A DNA stretch of 64,000 nt from Tsuneonella suprasediminis (GTDB taxonomy: Bacteria; Pseudomonadota; Alphaproteobacteria; Sphingomonadales; Sphingomonadaceae), in assembly GCF_003605755.1 (NCBI RefSeq), contig NZ_RAHJ01000021.1, forward strand, positions 48,662 to 112,661, written 5' to 3'. A program made the translations under genes and the position numbers. This document shows, one piece after another, positions 63,880 to 64,000 of this stretch (within the stretch, counting starts at the first letter, position 1; the number at the start of each line of letters is the position of its first letter). The notes below the pieces were generated by a model, which saw only the letters and a list, made by a program, of their open reading frames with translations, did not search any database and was not told the origin of the DNA.

Positions 63880-64000
63880 TCACGCGCGCTGCCCCGTCCG
63901 CGCCATGTCGAGCCACACCTCGCAGAACCGTTCGACTTCGGCGCGGGTGGTGGTCCAGCCGAAACTGATGCGGATCATCCGATCGGCCAGATCGTCTGCC
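63880..64000 (-). CDS. C-terminal end of a second class V aminotransferase/cysteine desulfurase (partial)
   Basis: The minus frame ending at TGA 63882-63880 reads DLADRMIRISFGWTTTRAEV and continues to DMARTGQRA. RISFGWTTTRAEVERF is the typical C-terminal helix of IscS/NifS-type enzymes (compare RLGFGRYTTMAEIEQA in the neighbour). The start is outside the window. Only the last 39 residues are seen. Confidence 0.7.
   Translation of the reverse strand, partial: ADDLADRMIRISFGWTTTRAEVERFCEVWLDMARTGQRA

Overview
The window is GC-rich, densely coded DNA from an alphaproteobacterium, most likely a member of the Sphingomonadales close to the Erythrobacteraceae. The evidence is a CcrM-type GANTC methyltransferase, a circularly permuted tmRNA gene with the tag ANDNEALALAA, the PepSY/TonB-receptor iron locus, EcfG-type stress promoters (GGAAC-N16-CGTT), and abundant short palindromic repeats beginning GTCATTGCGAGGAGCC. 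There is no rRNA, tRNA, integrase or transposase gene, so this looks like chromosome rather than a mobile island. Species cannot be fixed from the sequence alone.

Layout: 1-8.4 kb holds a duplicated repeat, ccrM with a striking cluster of GANTC sites in its leader, rnhB, a PQQ-type sugar dehydrogenase lipoprotein, and an iron-uptake triad behind a Fur-like box. 8.4-21.2 kb is housekeeping: ndk, holC-pepA, the outer-membrane/vitamin B6/ribosome series lptD-surA-pdxA-rsmA, and an arginine succinyltransferase group (M20 hydrolase, astA, astB). 21.2-33.7 kb holds ssrA, two mscL genes, lemA with three TPM-domain genes, a NUDIX-SDR pair, pspC, recF, ubiK, tspO, tlyA, and ilvE behind a leader containing an 18-codon ORF with an exceptionally strong Shine-Dalgarno sequence. 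33.7-44.4 kb holds a DMT permease, NAD synthetase with an in-frame N-terminal HTH domain, topoisomerase IB, a YghU-like GST, a methylsuccinyl-CoA-dehydrogenase-like enzyme with a CoA-transferase, a fusion of a degenerate hydrolase to a flavin reductase, and a small AT-rich island.

The most interesting region is 45.1-55.0 kb. It encodes an ECF sigma factor of the kinase-associated type (Thr residues where ECF factors normally carry acidic residues in region 2.2), a membrane Ser/Thr kinase with a TPR-rich C-terminal part, an OmpA-family protein, a small YadA-like trimeric autotransporter, a HAF-repeat autotransporter and three small lipoproteins. Five upstream regions here share one undescribed promoter-like motif, TGGCGG-N17-CGT(T), at identical spacing on both strands. 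My inference is a self-contained regulon in which the kinase senses the envelope, phosphorylates the sigma factor, and the sigma factor switches on the surface proteins and the kinase itself, in the manner of the Vibrio EcfP/PknT pair.

55.2-64 kb returns to housekeeping: DUF1285, a NUDIX hydrolase and cca in one operon, a stress-promoter-driven periplasmic repeat protein, a four-unit palindromic repeat array, parC, a DJ-1/PfpI protein, and ferredoxin plus two class V aminotransferase (cysteine desulfurase) genes, the last cut by the window end. Repeat-rich gaps (1-572, 8.19-8.3, 16.3-16.7, 29.2-29.6, 58.4-59.2, 63.66-63.8 kb) contain no credible genes.
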